Positions 40,907-51,837 of a stretch of DNA of 64,000 bases are shown here, one piece after another. The position numbers and the translations under genes were made by a program. Below the pieces are notes generated by a model, which saw only the letters and a program-made list of their open reading frames with translations, was not told the DNA's origin and made no database searches. Origin of the DNA: Alloalcanivorax profundimaris (lineage in GTDB: Bacteria; Pseudomonadota; Gammaproteobacteria; Pseudomonadales; Alcanivoracaceae); assembly GCF_015265435.1 (NCBI RefSeq), contig NZ_JABJWH010000020.1, positions 1 to 64,000 on the forward strand, in the 5' to 3' direction. Numbering within the stretch: position 1 is the first letter of the stretch; each line of letters begins with the position of its first letter.

Positions 40907-42019
40907 TCAGCTCAACGACCCGAGTGCCGCCTTGGTAAACGGCTCCATGCCCTCGGTATCGCCCTCACGCACCTTCACCAGCCAGTTCGGATCCTGCAGC
41001 AGCGCCCGCCCCACGGCGATCAGATCGAACTCATCGGCGGCCAGCCGCCGCACCAGATCCTCGAGGCCCTTGTGGTTGGCGGTCCCGCCAATGCCCTGAT
41101 TGTTGGCGCCGATGAAATCGTCGTCCAGGCCCACGCTGCCCACGGAAATCGCCGGCTTGCCGGTGAGCTTCTTGGTCCAGCCGGCCAGATTCAGGTCGGA
41201 ACCCTCGAACTCCGGCACCCAGAAACGGCGGGTGGAAGCGTGGAACATGTCCACCCCGGCCTCCACGAACAGCGCCAGGAAACGCTCCAGCTCCTCCGGC
41301 GTGTGCGCCAGCCGCGCCTCGTAATCCTGCTGCTTCCACTGGGAATAGCGCAGCACGATGGCGAAGTCCTCGCCCACCGCCTCGCGCACCGCCCGCACCA
41401 CCTCGACGCCGAACCGGGCCCGGTTCTCCAGGGAACCACCGTACTGGTCGTCACGCTGGTTGGTGCCTTCCCAGAAGAACTGGTCCAGCAGGTAGCCGTG
41501 GGCGCCGTGGATTTCCACCCCGTCGAAGCCCAGCGCCTTGGCGTCCCGGGCGCCGTCGGCGAAGGCGCGGATCACGTCGTCGATGTCGTTCTGGTCCATG
41601 GCCTTGCCGTTGGGCTTGCCGGGCTTGAACAGGCCGGACGGCGAATAGCCGGGGGCGTCCTTGTCCGGGCCCACGCCGGGCCGGCGGGTGCCGCCCACGT
41701 GCCAGAGCTGGGGAATGATGGCGCCGCCGGCGCCATGCACCTGCTCCACCACCCGCTTCCAGCCGGCCAGGGCCGCCTCGCCGTGGAAGGCGGGCACGGC
41801 GTCGTGGCCCGGGGCGCCGGGGTGGTTCACGGTGGTGCCCTCGGTGATCAGCAGGCCCACCTGGCCCTCGGCGCGGCGCCGGTAATAGCCGGCCACGTCC
41901 TCGCCGGGCACCTGGCCGGGCGAAAAGTTGCGGGTCATCGGGGCCATGGCCACGCGGTTGCGCAGCTTCAGGGATTTGCATTCAAAGGGACGGAACAAAG
42001 GCGCGAGATCGGCGCTCAT
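40907..42019 (-). CDS. Old Yellow Enzyme family NADH:flavin oxidoreductase
   Basis: An FMN-dependent ene-reductase-type TIM barrel of 370 residues. Motifs: RNRVAMAPMTRNFSPGQVP at the FMN site, LLITEGTTVNHPG, GGAIIPQLWHVGGTRRPG, VEIHGAHGYLLDQFFWEGTN with the substrate-binding His pair, RDDQYGGSLENRARFG, and the FMN-phosphate loop LIAVGRALLQDPNW. The ATG at 42019 follows GGGAG. The substrate is unknown; relatives reduce activated alkenes, nitro compounds or xenobiotics. ACGTCA at 42042-42047 and TGACGT at 42062-42067 flank an AT-rich stretch just upstream and may form an operator. Confidence 0.88.
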   Translation of the reverse strand: MSADLAPLFRPFECKSLKLRNRVAMAPMTRNFSPGQVPGEDVAGYYRRRAEGQVGLLITEGTTVNHPGAPGHDAVPAFHGEAALAGWKRVVEQVHGAGGAIIPQLWHVGGTRRPGVGPDKDAPGYSPSGLFKPGKPNGKAMDQNDIDDVIRAFADGARDAKALGFDGVEIHGAHGYLLDQFFWEGTNQRDDQYGGSLENRARFGVEVVRAVREAVGEDFAIVLRYSQWKQQDYEARLAHTPEELERFLALFVEAGVDMFHASTRRFWVPEFEGSDLNLAGWTKKLTGKPAISVGSVGLDDDFIGANNQGIGGTANHKGLEDLVRRLAADEFDLIAVGRALLQDPNWLVKVREGDTEGMEPFTKAALGSLS

Positions 42020-42070
42020 GGACAAACTCCCGGTCGGTCAAACGTCATCAATAAAAAACAGTGACGTAAT

Positions 42071-42658
42071 CTACCGTGATTCATCCGAAAGCGACACCGC
42101 CGAGGGCGGTTCCGTGAGTTCCAAGCGCCGCGCCTTCCAGTAATGGCGCCGCCAGTACACGTTGTTCAGGGAAGAGGTCATCACGCCACGGCTGGTGGAG
42201 GCGTGCAGAAAGCGATCGGCGCCCATGTAGATGCCCACGTGACGCTGGCGAAAACCGGTCTTGAAGAACACCAGATCCCCCGGCGCCAGGTCGTCCCGGG
42301 GCACCCGCCGGCCCTCCCGGGCCAGTTCCGCGGTGGTGCGCGGCACCTCCACGCCCAGTTGCGACTGGAAGGTGATCTGCACGAAGGCGGAACAATCCAC
42401 GCCGCGCCGGTCGGTGCCGCCCAAGCGGTAGGGCACGCCGCGCCAGTCGTCGGCCTGCTCGCGCAGCAACGGCAGCACCGGCGAGGCGTCGCCCACCGGC
42501 ACGTCGTCGCGCAGCAGCGGCGGCGGGTCACCGCCGGCGTCGCGGCTCTCCACGGCGGGCATGGGGCGGCTGGCGCAGCCGGCCAGCAGGGCGGCCAGCG
42601 CCAGCAGACCGAGCGTCGCCCGCCAGCGGCGGCAAAGGGGGTAAAGCGCACCGGGCAC
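42071..42658 (-). CDS. NlpC/P60 family lipoprotein (cell-wall peptidase)
   Basis: A 195-residue predicted lipoprotein with the lipobox LLAGC at about residues 25-29. It has a C-terminal NlpC/P60 domain, a cysteine peptidase fold that cuts peptide crosslinks in peptidoglycan. The catalytic residues can be placed: the Cys in GVDCSAFVQITF, the His in RHVGIYMGADRF and the following HASTSRGV. The GTG at 42658 was chosen because GGGAG lies six bases upstream and the signal peptide begins there. An upstream GTG at 42694 has no ribosome site. It resembles Spr/MepS-type hydrolases in size. Confidence 0.87.
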   Translation of the reverse strand: MPGALYPLCRRWRATLGLLALAALLAGCASRPMPAVESRDAGGDPPPLLRDDVPVGDASPVLPLLREQADDWRGVPYRLGGTDRRGVDCSAFVQITFQSQLGVEVPRTTAELAREGRRVPRDDLAPGDLVFFKTGFRQRHVGIYMGADRFLHASTSRGVMTSSLNNVYWRRHYWKARRLELTEPPSAVSLSDESR

Positions 42659-42740
42659 GGCGTCTCCCGAAGGTATCCCGAAACACGATTCCACGAACTA
42701 TACCGCCGGCGGCGGTCCGGCCACCAGCCCCGCCGGCCGG

Positions 42741-43403
42741 TCAATGGCCGTGGTGGCCGTGCTCCATCATGTGTTTGGGGTTGTGCATGCCTTCCTTGAT
42801 GCCGAAGCGGATCAGCAGCACGTTGACCGGATAGGCCACCAGCAACCCCACGGTCAGCGACACCACCAGGGCCGCCCAGAACAGCGGCTCGCCGATGCCG
42901 GCGCCACCGGCCAGGCCGGTGTTCACCGCCAGCGCGGAGGCCTCCATGGCGGTGATGCTCAGGGATTCCGCCACCACCGAGTCCTTGAGGGCCACCCAGA
43001 ACGGCTCGCCGCTCTGCATCAACGGCCCCAGGGTGAAGCCGAAGCCGATCACATAGGCCAGGGCGAAGGTGGCCAGGTTCACCGGCCAGCCGCTGATCGC
43101 CAGCAGCCCCATCAGCACCAGCACGCCGAGGATCTCACCCAGGCCGCAGCCGGAGTAGCAATGGGCCACGGAGCGGAAGCTGCGCCGCCACAGGGAATCG
43201 CGGCGGATCTGGCCGCGCCCGGAATAGACATAAACCAGCAGCCCCAGGGGCCCGGAATACAGCACCGTGAGCACCCAGGCCACCTTCATGATGCCGCCCA
43301 GGAAGGCGTTGTCGTGGCGCAGATCCCGGATCGTCCAGGCGGCGCAGGCCAGGGCCAGTACCGCCCAGGCCGCCAGCACCGGCCAGCTCAACCAGGAAGT
43401 CAT
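42741..43403 (-). CDS. DUF4396 family membrane protein
   Basis: A 220-residue membrane protein with about five to six helices and a short His/Met-rich tail (NPKHMMEHGHHGH) that could bind copper or another metal. It matches the DUF4396 family by eye (AHCYSGCGLGEILGVLVLMG, SLSITAMEASALAVNTGLAG). The cysteine pair in HCYSGCGLG and the histidine tail are the only clues to function. The ATG at 43401-43403 follows AAAGGAG. A 17-bp tandem repeat lies 18 bp upstream of the start codon. Confidence 0.7.
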   Translation of the reverse strand: MTSWLSWPVLAAWAVLALACAAWTIRDLRHDNAFLGGIMKVAWVLTVLYSGPLGLLVYVYSGRGQIRRDSLWRRSFRSVAHCYSGCGLGEILGVLVLMGLLAISGWPVNLATFALAYVIGFGFTLGPLMQSGEPFWVALKDSVVAESLSITAMEASALAVNTGLAGGAGIGEPLFWAALVVSLTVGLLVAYPVNVLLIRFGIKEGMHNPKHMMEHGHHGH

Positions 43404-43420
43404 TGGCGTCGTCTCCTTTA

Positions 43421-43454
43421 TTCGCGTCGGATAACGGTTCGCGTCGGATAACGG
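43421..43454. repeat. Perfect 17-bp tandem repeat upstream of the DUF4396 gene
   Basis: TTCGCGTCGGATAACGG occurs twice without a gap (43421-43437 and 43438-43454). It lies 18 bp upstream of the minus-strand start at 43403, where a promoter or operator would be. It could be a two-site operator or a recent slip duplication. The rest of the gap to rpe shows nothing clear. Confidence 0.8.
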
Positions 43455-43531
43455 CGCCCATTGCAGCACAGCGCCGGCGCCGTTCAAGGCACCGGCGGGC
43501 AGGCTTTACGGAGTTTGACGAAACAGCGGGG

Positions 43532-44203
43532 TCAGGCGGGCAGTTGGGCGCGCATGGCGTCGATCACCGCCCGGTAGTCGTCCTTGCCGAAGATGGCGGA
43601 GCCGGCCACGAAGGTGTCGGCGCCGGCGGCGGCCACCGCGCCGATGTTGTTCTCGGAAACACCGCCGTCCACTTCCAGGCGGATGTCGCGGCCACTGTCG
43701 TCGATCAGGCGGCGCACCCGCTCGATCTTGCCGAGGGTGCCGGGGATGAACTTCTGGCCGCCGAAGCCCGGGTTCACGCTCATCAGCAGGATCATGTCCA
43801 GCTTGTCCATGACGTATTCCAGGCAGTCCGGGGAAGTGGCCGGGTTGAGCACCAGGCCGGCCTGGCAGCCGGCGTCGCGAATCAGTTGCAGGGAACGGTC
43901 CACGTGGCGCGAGGCTTCCGGGTGGAAGGTGATCATGGAGGCGCCGGCGTCGGCGAACATGCCGATCAGGTCGTCCACCGGGCTGACCATCAGGTGCACG
44001 TCGATGGGCGCGGTGATGCCATGCTGGCGCAGGGCCTTGCAGACCATCGGGCCGATGGTCAGGTTGGGCACGTAATGGTTGTCCATCACGTCGAAGTGGA
44101 TCACGTCGGCGCCGGCGGCGAGCACCGACTCGCATTCCTCGCCCAGGCGGGCGAAATCCGCGGCGAGAATGGAAGGCGCGATCCAGGGAGTCTGTTTGGC
44201 CAT
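43532..44203 (-). CDS. rpe: Ribulose-phosphate 3-epimerase
   Basis: Interconverts ribulose 5-phosphate and xylulose 5-phosphate in the pentose phosphate pathway. The 223-residue TIM barrel has [34 protein letters not shown] with the metal-binding His/Asp, [29 protein letters not shown], and [12 protein letters not shown] with the second catalytic Asp. It is 24 bp downstream of murU on the same strand. In P. aeruginosa rpe is next to gph and trpE; gph is not present here. Confidence 0.96.
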   Translation of the reverse strand: MAKQTPWIAPSILAADFARLGEECESVLAAGADVIHFDVMDNHYVPNLTIGPMVCKALRQHGITAPIDVHLMVSPVDDLIGMFADAGASMITFHPEASRHVDRSLQLIRDAGCQAGLVLNPATSPDCLEYVMDKLDMILLMSVNPGFGGQKFIPGTLGKIERVRRLIDDSGRDIRLEVDGGVSENNIGAVAAAGADTFVAGSAIFGKDDYRAVIDAMRAQLPA

Positions 44204-44227
44204 GAAGTGTTGTCCTCGGTGCGTGGC

Positions 44228-45900
<1,673 letters not shown>

Positions 45901-46044
45901 TGCCACCTTCAATCCATTACACTGCCGCGATTCGACTGAAAACCCGTACCGCCACGACAACGCCGGCCCCACCGGCAGGGCGAGCGCCATCATGGACGCG
46001 GTCGGGGATTCCGAAACGGCCTTTTTACCTGTTCCGAGCAGCCG

Positions 46045-48318
46045 ATGCCACTGCCCAAACCATCGTTTTTAGCCGGCCTGGCCCTGAGCCTGGCCGGCGT
46101 CGCCGGCGCCGATGACGACCTCAACTGGGTCGACCGGGAAACCATGGACGCCCTGCCCCCGGTGCAACAGCGCCCGATTCCCGTGTGGTGCAGCGGCATC
46201 TACTACAACCCGCGAGTGGGCGTGCCCGCCGAGCGCAGCGACACCATCATCACCGCGGACCGCACCAGCCTGACCCAGGACGGCCTGATCGAGATGGGCG
46301 GCGACGTGCTCATCGAGGAGCCCGGCCGCCGCCTGACCACCCAATCCGCCCTGCTCGACCAGTCCAGCGGCAAGTTCCAGGTGGACAACGCCCTGCGCCT
46401 GGAGACCGACCAGTTCACCTTCCTGGCGGACGGCATGAGCGGCCAGACCGACCGCCGCGAAGCGAGCCTGGACCGGGTGCGCTATGCCCTGTTCGGCCCC
46501 GGCGCCCGGGGCACCGCCGACTACATCGACGTGGTGGATCAGTTCATCACCGTGGAACAGGGTACCTACACCACCTGCGCGCCGGACTCCAACGGCTGGC
46601 AGCTCCAGGGCCGGCAAATCCGCCTGGACCGTAGCGAGGGCTGGGGCGAGGCCCGGGACGTGACCCTGAGGGTGAAGGGCGTGCCGCTGATCTGGCTGCC
46701 CTGGATCACCTTTCCCATCGACGACCGGCGCAAGACCGGGATGCTGTTCCCGACCATCACCACCAGCGACAGCGGCGGCGTCGACGTTACCCAGCCGGTG
46801 TACATCAACCTGCACCCGCAGATGGACGCCACCGTGGCGCCGCGCTACATCGACGGCCGCGGCAGCGGCCTGGAAACCGAATTCCGCTACCTGAACCGCT
46901 TCGGCCTGGGCCAGGTGAGCTACGGCGTGCTGTTCAGCGACCGCCAGTTCAACGACGAGAACCGGGAACTGGCGGCCTGGCAGCACAGCGGCTCGATCCA
47001 GCGCTGGCAGCTCACCGCCGACGTCAACTATGTGTCCGACGACTTCTACTTCAAGGATCTGGACACCGGCCTGGAGGTGAGCTCCCGGACCCACCTGCCA
47101 CGCCTCGGCGAGGCGCGCTACTTCGGCCGCCACTGGCAGGTGCTGGGCCGCCTGCAATCCTGGCAGACCATCGACCCGACGCTGCCGGACGACCGGGAGC
47201 CCTACCGCCGCCTGCCCCAGCTGCAGCTCGCCGGTGACCCGCGACTGGTGGGGCCGGTGCGCGGCCTGTGGCTGAGCGACGTGACCGCCTTCGACCGCTC
47301 CGACAACGACACCAGCGCCAACCCCACCGGCGCCCGGGTGCACATGGCGCCGGGCCTGACCGCGCGGCTGGAGAAACCCTGGGGCTTCGTGGAGCCCCGG
47401 GCCCGGCTCTACCACACCCGTTATCAGCTGGACGACGCCGAGGACAGTGGCGTCGACCCGACCCTGACCACCTGGGGCGCCAGCCTGGACTCCGGGCTGT
47501 TCATGGAGCGCGGCACCCGGCTGTTCGGCCGCGGCTACACCCAGACCCTGGAACCGCGCCTGTTCATCAACAAGGTGGCCTACGCCGAGCAGGGCGACCT
47601 GCCCGACTTCGACGCCGGCGAACTGACCTTCTCGTACAACACCCTGTTCCGGGAAAACCGCTTCATCGGCTACGATCGCATCGGCGACGAGCAGAAGGTG
47701 GCCCTGGGCGTAACCAGCCGCTTCCTGCGCGACGACGACGGCCGCGAACAGCTGCGCCTGCGCATGGGCCAGGGCTACTACAGCGGCGAACGCAAGGTGC
47801 AACTGGACGGCGAGCCGCCGGACGACGCCGACCAGACGCCCCTGGTGGCGGACATGCGCTGGAACTTTGGGCACGATTGGTACCTCTACTCCGAAGGCCA
47901 GTGGGACACGCACGCCAACGAGCGCCAGCGTTCCTCCCTGCGCCTGGGGTACACCGACCGGGAACGCCGTATTTTCAACCTGGGCTTCCACGACTTGCCC
48001 CAGGAAGACATCCGCCAGTCGGAGATCGCCACTATCCTGCCGATCCACGACAATTGGCGGCTGATCGGCCGCTGGCTCTACGACATGGAGAACCAGCGCA
48101 CCCTGGAAACCCTGGCGGGCGCCGAATGGCGCAACTGCTGCTGGAAAATTCGCCTGCTCAGCCAGCGGGAACTCGCCGACGACGACGGCGACGGCACCCT
48201 GGAAGGCGATTCCACGGTATTAATGCAGATTCAAATGACCGGGCTGGGCGGTTTCGGCGGCCGGGTGGACACCCTGCTGGAACGCAGTATTCCCGGATAC
48301 AGGAGCGAGTATGATTAG
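46045..48318 (+). CDS. lptD: LPS-assembly outer-membrane protein LptD
   Basis: The outer-membrane barrel that places lipopolysaccharide on the cell surface with LptE. The 757-residue precursor has a signal peptide (about 1-22), an N-terminal OstA-like jellyroll (ERSDTIITADRTSLTQDGLI) and a large C-terminal barrel. The two cysteine pairs needed for correct disulfides are present: Cys49 and Cys178 in the N-domain, and the adjacent Cys698-Cys699 (WRNCCWKIRL) near the C-terminus. surA starts 8 bp before its end, a useful pairing because SurA folds LptD. Confidence 0.95.
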   Translation: MPLPKPSFLAGLALSLAGVAGADDDLNWVDRETMDALPPVQQRPIPVWCSGIYYNPRVGVPAERSDTIITADRTSLTQDGLIEMGGDVLIEEPGRRLTTQSALLDQSSGKFQVDNALRLETDQFTFLADGMSGQTDRREASLDRVRYALFGPGARGTADYIDVVDQFITVEQGTYTTCAPDSNGWQLQGRQIRLDRSEGWGEARDVTLRVKGVPLIWLPWITFPIDDRRKTGMLFPTITTSDSGGVDVTQPVYINLHPQMDATVAPRYIDGRGSGLETEFRYLNRFGLGQVSYGVLFSDRQFNDENRELAAWQHSGSIQRWQLTADVNYVSDDFYFKDLDTGLEVSSRTHLPRLGEARYFGRHWQVLGRLQSWQTIDPTLPDDREPYRRLPQLQLAGDPRLVGPVRGLWLSDVTAFDRSDNDTSANPTGARVHMAPGLTARLEKPWGFVEPRARLYHTRYQLDDAEDSGVDPTLTTWGASLDSGLFMERGTRLFGRGYTQTLEPRLFINKVAYAEQGDLPDFDAGELTFSYNTLFRENRFIGYDRIGDEQKVALGVTSRFLRDDDGREQLRLRMGQGYYSGERKVQLDGEPPDDADQTPLVADMRWNFGHDWYLYSEGQWDTHANERQRSSLRLGYTDRERRIFNLGFHDLPQEDIRQSEIATILPIHDNWRLIGRWLYDMENQRTLETLAGAEWRNCCWKIRLLSQRELADDDGDGTLEGDSTVLMQIQMTGLGGFGGRVDTLLERSIPGYRSEYD

Positions 48319-49624
48319 GAAAACCCTGGTGGCGAGGCTGCTGGGCACCTTGTTGCTGAGCACGTTGTTGCTGTCCCTGGGCGCCCGCGCCGACATGCAG
48401 CCGCTGGACCGCATCGTGGCCGTGGTCAACGACGGCGTGATCATGCAGAGCGAGCTGGACGCCCGCGTCGACGACATCGCCGCCCAGTTCCGCGCCGACA
48501 ACCGGCCGATGCCGCCGCTGAACGTCATGCAGGAGCAGGTGCTCGACCGCATGATCCTGGAACGCGTGCAGCTGCAGATGGCCGAGCGCGCCGGCATCCG
48601 CGTGGACGACGCCGCCCTCAACCAGGCCCTGGAAGGCATCGCCCGGCAGAACAACATGACCCTGCCGCAATTCTCCGAGACCCTGCGCGGCGACGGCTAC
48701 GACTGGAGCCAGTTCCGCGAGCAGATCCGCAACGAGATGGTGATCTCCCGCCTGCAGCAACGCAGCGTGGCGTCGCGCATCCGCATCACCGACCGGGAAG
48801 TGGAGCGCTTCCTGCAGTCGGAGACCGGCAAGCGCATGTTCCAGGCCGATTTCCACCTCGGCCACATCCTGGTCAAGGTGCCCGGCGGCGCCAGCCCGGA
48901 TCAGGTGCGCTCGGCCAAGCAGAAGGCCGACGATCTGGTCAACCGGCTGCGCGGCGGCGCCGATTTCGCGGAAACCGCGGTGGCCGAATCCGACGGCCCC
49001 CAGGCCCTGGAAGGCGGCGACCTGGGCTGGCGCGAAGCGGCCCAGTGGCCGAGCCTGTTCGCCGACGCCGCCATCGACATGCAAAAAGGCGCCATCAGCG
49101 AGCCGCTGCGCTCCGGGGCCGGCTTCCACATTCTCAAGATGATCGACCGGCGCGGCGGCGCCGCCAAGGTGGTCACCCAGTACCAGGTGCGCCACGTGCT
49201 GATCCGCGCCGACACCCTCACCACCGAGGCCGAGGCCCGCCAGGAAATCAACCGCCTGCACGACCAGGTGGCCAGCGGCGAGCTGAGCTTCGCCGAAGCC
49301 GCCGAGCGCGCCTCCGACGACCCGGGCAGCGCCCGCGAAGGCGGCGAGCTGGGTTGGGTGACCCCGGGTGAGATGGTGCCGGAGTTCGAGCAGATGATGA
49401 CCGAAACCCCGGTGGATCAGCTCTCGCCGGTGTTCCAGACCCAGTTCGGCTGGCACTTCCTGGAGGTGGAGGACACCCGCGACACCGACATGAGCGACCG
49501 CTACCGCGACCTCCAGGCCCGTCAGGCGCTGCAGAAACGCCGCTTCGACGAGGAGCTGCAAACCTGGCTGCAGGAGCAGCGCGCGGAAGCCTACGTGGAC
49601 ATCCGCCTCAACGAGGACTCATGA
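48311..49624 (+). CDS. surA: Periplasmic chaperone/peptidyl-prolyl isomerase SurA
   Basis: Folds outer-membrane proteins in the periplasm. The 437-residue protein has a signal peptide (about 1-27, ending ARADMQP) and an N-terminal chaperone domain (LDRIVAVVNDGVIMQSELDA). Two parvulin domains follow at about 180-280 (FHLGHILVKVPGGA) and 290-395 (QYQVRHVLIRADTL), plus a C-terminal helix. It overlaps lptD by 8 bp, and its TGA overlaps the pdxA ATG. Confidence 0.95.
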   Translation: MIRKTLVARLLGTLLLSTLLLSLGARADMQPLDRIVAVVNDGVIMQSELDARVDDIAAQFRADNRPMPPLNVMQEQVLDRMILERVQLQMAERAGIRVDDAALNQALEGIARQNNMTLPQFSETLRGDGYDWSQFREQIRNEMVISRLQQRSVASRIRITDREVERFLQSETGKRMFQADFHLGHILVKVPGGASPDQVRSAKQKADDLVNRLRGGADFAETAVAESDGPQALEGGDLGWREAAQWPSLFADAAIDMQKGAISEPLRSGAGFHILKMIDRRGGAAKVVTQYQVRHVLIRADTLTTEAEARQEINRLHDQVASGELSFAEAAERASDDPGSAREGGELGWVTPGEMVPEFEQMMTETPVDQLSPVFQTQFGWHFLEVEDTRDTDMSDRYRDLQARQALQKRRFDEELQTWLQEQRAEAYVDIRLNEDS

Positions 49625-50610
49625 GCCGCCCCCTGGCCCTGACCAGCGGCGACCCCGCCGGCATCGGGCCGGATCTGGCCCTGGCCCTGGCCGCCGGCGA
49701 CGCGCCGCCGTCACTGGTGATCCTGGGCGACCGCGACGTGCTGAACGCGCGTGCCGCCGTCCTGGGCCTGGAGGTCACCCTGCCCGACTGGGCCCCGGGC
49801 CAGCCGGCGCCCGCCGGCGCCGCCCTGTGGCACTGCCCGGCGGGGGCGGCGGTCACCGCCGGCCGGCCGGATCCAGCCACCGGCGCCGGCACCCTGGCCA
49901 TGCTCCAGCGCGCCGCCGACGGCTGCCTGGACGGCACCTTCTCCGCCATGGTCACCGCGCCGGTGGCCAAGAACGTGATTTGCGAAAGCGCCGACCCGAC
50001 GTTCACTGGCCACACCGAATTCCTGGCCGAACGGGCCGGCGTGGACCGGGTGGTGATGATGCTGGTCGCCGGCGACCTGCGCGTGGCCCTGGCCACCACC
50101 CATCTGGCCCTGGCGGACGTTCCGGCGGCGATCACCGACGCCGGCCTGAGCCGGGTGCTGACCATTCTGCGCGACGACCTGCGCGCCAAATTCGCCCTGC
50201 CGCGACCGCGTATCCTGGTGCTGGGGCTCAACCCCCACGCCGGCGAAGGCGGCCACCTGGGCCGCGAGGAGCTGGACATCATCATCCCCACCCTGGAACG
50301 CCTGCGCGGCGAGGGCTTCCACCTCACCGGCCCGGTGCCCGCGGACACCGCCTTCCAGCCGGCGCTGCTGGAGCAACACGACGCGGTGCTGGCCATGTAC
50401 CACGACCAGGGCCTGCCGGTGCTCAAGTACGCCGGCTTCGGCGAGGCGGTGAACCTGACCCTGGGGCTGCCGTTCATCCGCACCTCCGTGGACCACGGCA
50501 CCGCCTTCGACCTGGCCGGCAGCGGTCGCGCCCGACCCGGCAGCCTGCGCGCCGCCACCGCCCTGGCGGCGGAACTGGCCCGGCGCGCCGGCACGGAGGC
50601 CGCCCCATGA
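49621..50610 (+). CDS. pdxA: 4-hydroxythreonine-4-phosphate dehydrogenase
   Basis: NAD-dependent oxidation in the DXP-dependent route to pyridoxal phosphate. The 329-residue protein begins LALTSGDPAGIGPDLALALA. It has the metal-ligand histidines in TFTGHTEFLAE, the GLNPHAGEGGHLGREE segment and MYHDQGLPVLKYAGFGEAVN, and ends with the substrate loop PFIRTSVDHGTAFDLAGSG. It is joined to surA and rsmA by ATGA overlaps on both sides. Confidence 0.96.
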   Translation: MSRPLALTSGDPAGIGPDLALALAAGDAPPSLVILGDRDVLNARAAVLGLEVTLPDWAPGQPAPAGAALWHCPAGAAVTAGRPDPATGAGTLAMLQRAADGCLDGTFSAMVTAPVAKNVICESADPTFTGHTEFLAERAGVDRVVMMLVAGDLRVALATTHLALADVPAAITDAGLSRVLTILRDDLRAKFALPRPRILVLGLNPHAGEGGHLGREELDIIIPTLERLRGEGFHLTGPVPADTAFQPALLEQHDAVLAMYHDQGLPVLKYAGFGEAVNLTLGLPFIRTSVDHGTAFDLAGSGRARPGSLRAATALAAELARRAGTEAAP

Positions 50611-51404
50611 GCGAGCACCGCGCGCGCAAGCGCTTCGGCCAGCATTTTCTCCATGATCCGGCCATCATCGACCGCCTGGTGCGCAGCGTGGCGCCCCGGG
50701 ACGGCGAGACCCTGGTGGAAATCGGCCCCGGCCAGGGGGCGCTCACCTATCCGCTGCTCGACGAAGTGCGTCATCTGCAGGTGGTGGAGCTGGACCGCGA
50801 CCTGATCGCCCTGCTGCGCGAACGGGTCGCCCCGGAGCGGCTCACCATCCATGAAAGCGACGCCCTGCGCTTCGATTTCGCCGCCCTGGCCGGAGACGGC
50901 CCCCTGCGCGTGGTGGGCAACCTGCCCTACAACATCTCCACGCCGCTGATCTTCCACCTGCTCGGCCAGGCGGACGCCGTGGCCGACATGACCTTCATGC
51001 TGCAAAAGGAAGTGGTGGACCGCCTCACCGCCGCCCCCGGCGGCAAGGACTATGGCCGCCTGTCGGTCATGGTGCAGTACCATTGCCAGGCGGATTACCT
51101 GTTCTTCGTGCCGCCGGGGGCCTTCCGGCCGCCGCCCAAGGTGGACTCCGCCGTGGTGCGCCTGACCCCGTACCGGACGCCGCCCTGGCCCGCCGACGAC
51201 CCGGACTGGCTGACGCGGCTGGTGGCCCAGGCGTTCAGCCAGCGCCGCAAGGCGATCCGCAACAGCCTGAAATCCCTGGTCGACGCCGAGGTCTTCGCGG
51301 CCACCGGCATCGACGCGGGATTGCGCCCCGATCACCTGACGGTGGCGGACTACGTGGCCCTAGCCAACGCCAGCGGCGCCGCCCACCGTCACAGCGAACA
51401 ATAA
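50607..51404 (+). CDS. rsmA: 16S rRNA dimethyladenosine transferase (KsgA)
   Basis: Dimethylates two adjacent adenosines (A1518 and A1519) near the 3' end of 16S rRNA during 30S maturation. The 265-residue protein has [19 protein letters not shown], the SAM-binding [27 protein letters not shown], and the catalytic [15 protein letters not shown]. The C-terminal domain [15 protein letters not shown] contacts the ribosome. The ATG at 50607 overlaps the pdxA TGA. apaG follows 10 bp later. Despite the gene symbol it is unrelated to the translational regulator RsmA/CsrA. Confidence 0.96.
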   Translation: MSEHRARKRFGQHFLHDPAIIDRLVRSVAPRDGETLVEIGPGQGALTYPLLDEVRHLQVVELDRDLIALLRERVAPERLTIHESDALRFDFAALAGDGPLRVVGNLPYNISTPLIFHLLGQADAVADMTFMLQKEVVDRLTAAPGGKDYGRLSVMVQYHCQADYLFFVPPGAFRPPPKVDSAVVRLTPYRTPPWPADDPDWLTRLVAQAFSQRRKAIRNSLKSLVDAEVFAATGIDAGLRPDHLTVADYVALANASGAAHRHSEQ

Positions 51405-51414
51405 AGGAGTCCCG

Positions 51415-51804
51415 ATGACCGCCGTGGACGAAAACCAGTACCGGATCCAGGTGTCGGTGGAAACCGAATACCTGGCCGACCAGAGCGACGAGGAAAATCA
51501 CCGCTGGGTGTTCGCCTACCACATTCGCATCCGCAACCGGGGCGACATGACCGCCCGGCTGCTTACCCGCCACTGGGTGATCACCGACGGCGAGGAACGC
51601 ACCCGCGAGGTGCACGGCGAGGGCGTGGTGGGCGAGCAGCCCAGCATCGCCCCGGGCCAGGAGTACCAGTACTCCAGCGGCGCGGTGCTGGAAACCGAGG
51701 TGGGCACCATGCACGGCAGCTACCAGATGCTGGCCGAGGACGGCACCTGCTTCGAAGCGGACATCCCCGCCTTCACCCTGGCGGTACCCCGCGCCCTGCA
51801 CTGA
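51415..51804 (+). CDS. apaG: ApaG protein
   Basis: A small beta-sandwich (fibronectin-like) protein of uncertain role, related to the DUF525 domain of F-box proteins. The 129-residue length is normal. Typical stretches are [40 protein letters not shown] and the conserved GxGxxGxxP-like [11 protein letters not shown]. It sits between rsmA and apaH as in E. coli and Pseudomonas, with 10-bp and 33-bp gaps. Confidence 0.95.
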   Translation: MTAVDENQYRIQVSVETEYLADQSDEENHRWVFAYHIRIRNRGDMTARLLTRHWVITDGEERTREVHGEGVVGEQPSIAPGQEYQYSSGAVLETEVGTMHGSYQMLAEDGTCFEADIPAFTLAVPRALH

Positions 51805-51837
51805 ACCGAGACCGCACGCAACCGAGGAAACACGCCC

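Noticed and set aside
45985-46003. CATGGACG in the lptD leader as an RsmA site
   Set aside because: The flanking bases give only a weak three-pair stem (GCG/CGC), so it is not comparable with the strong hairpins at 105-283, 8104-8210 and 40757-40865.
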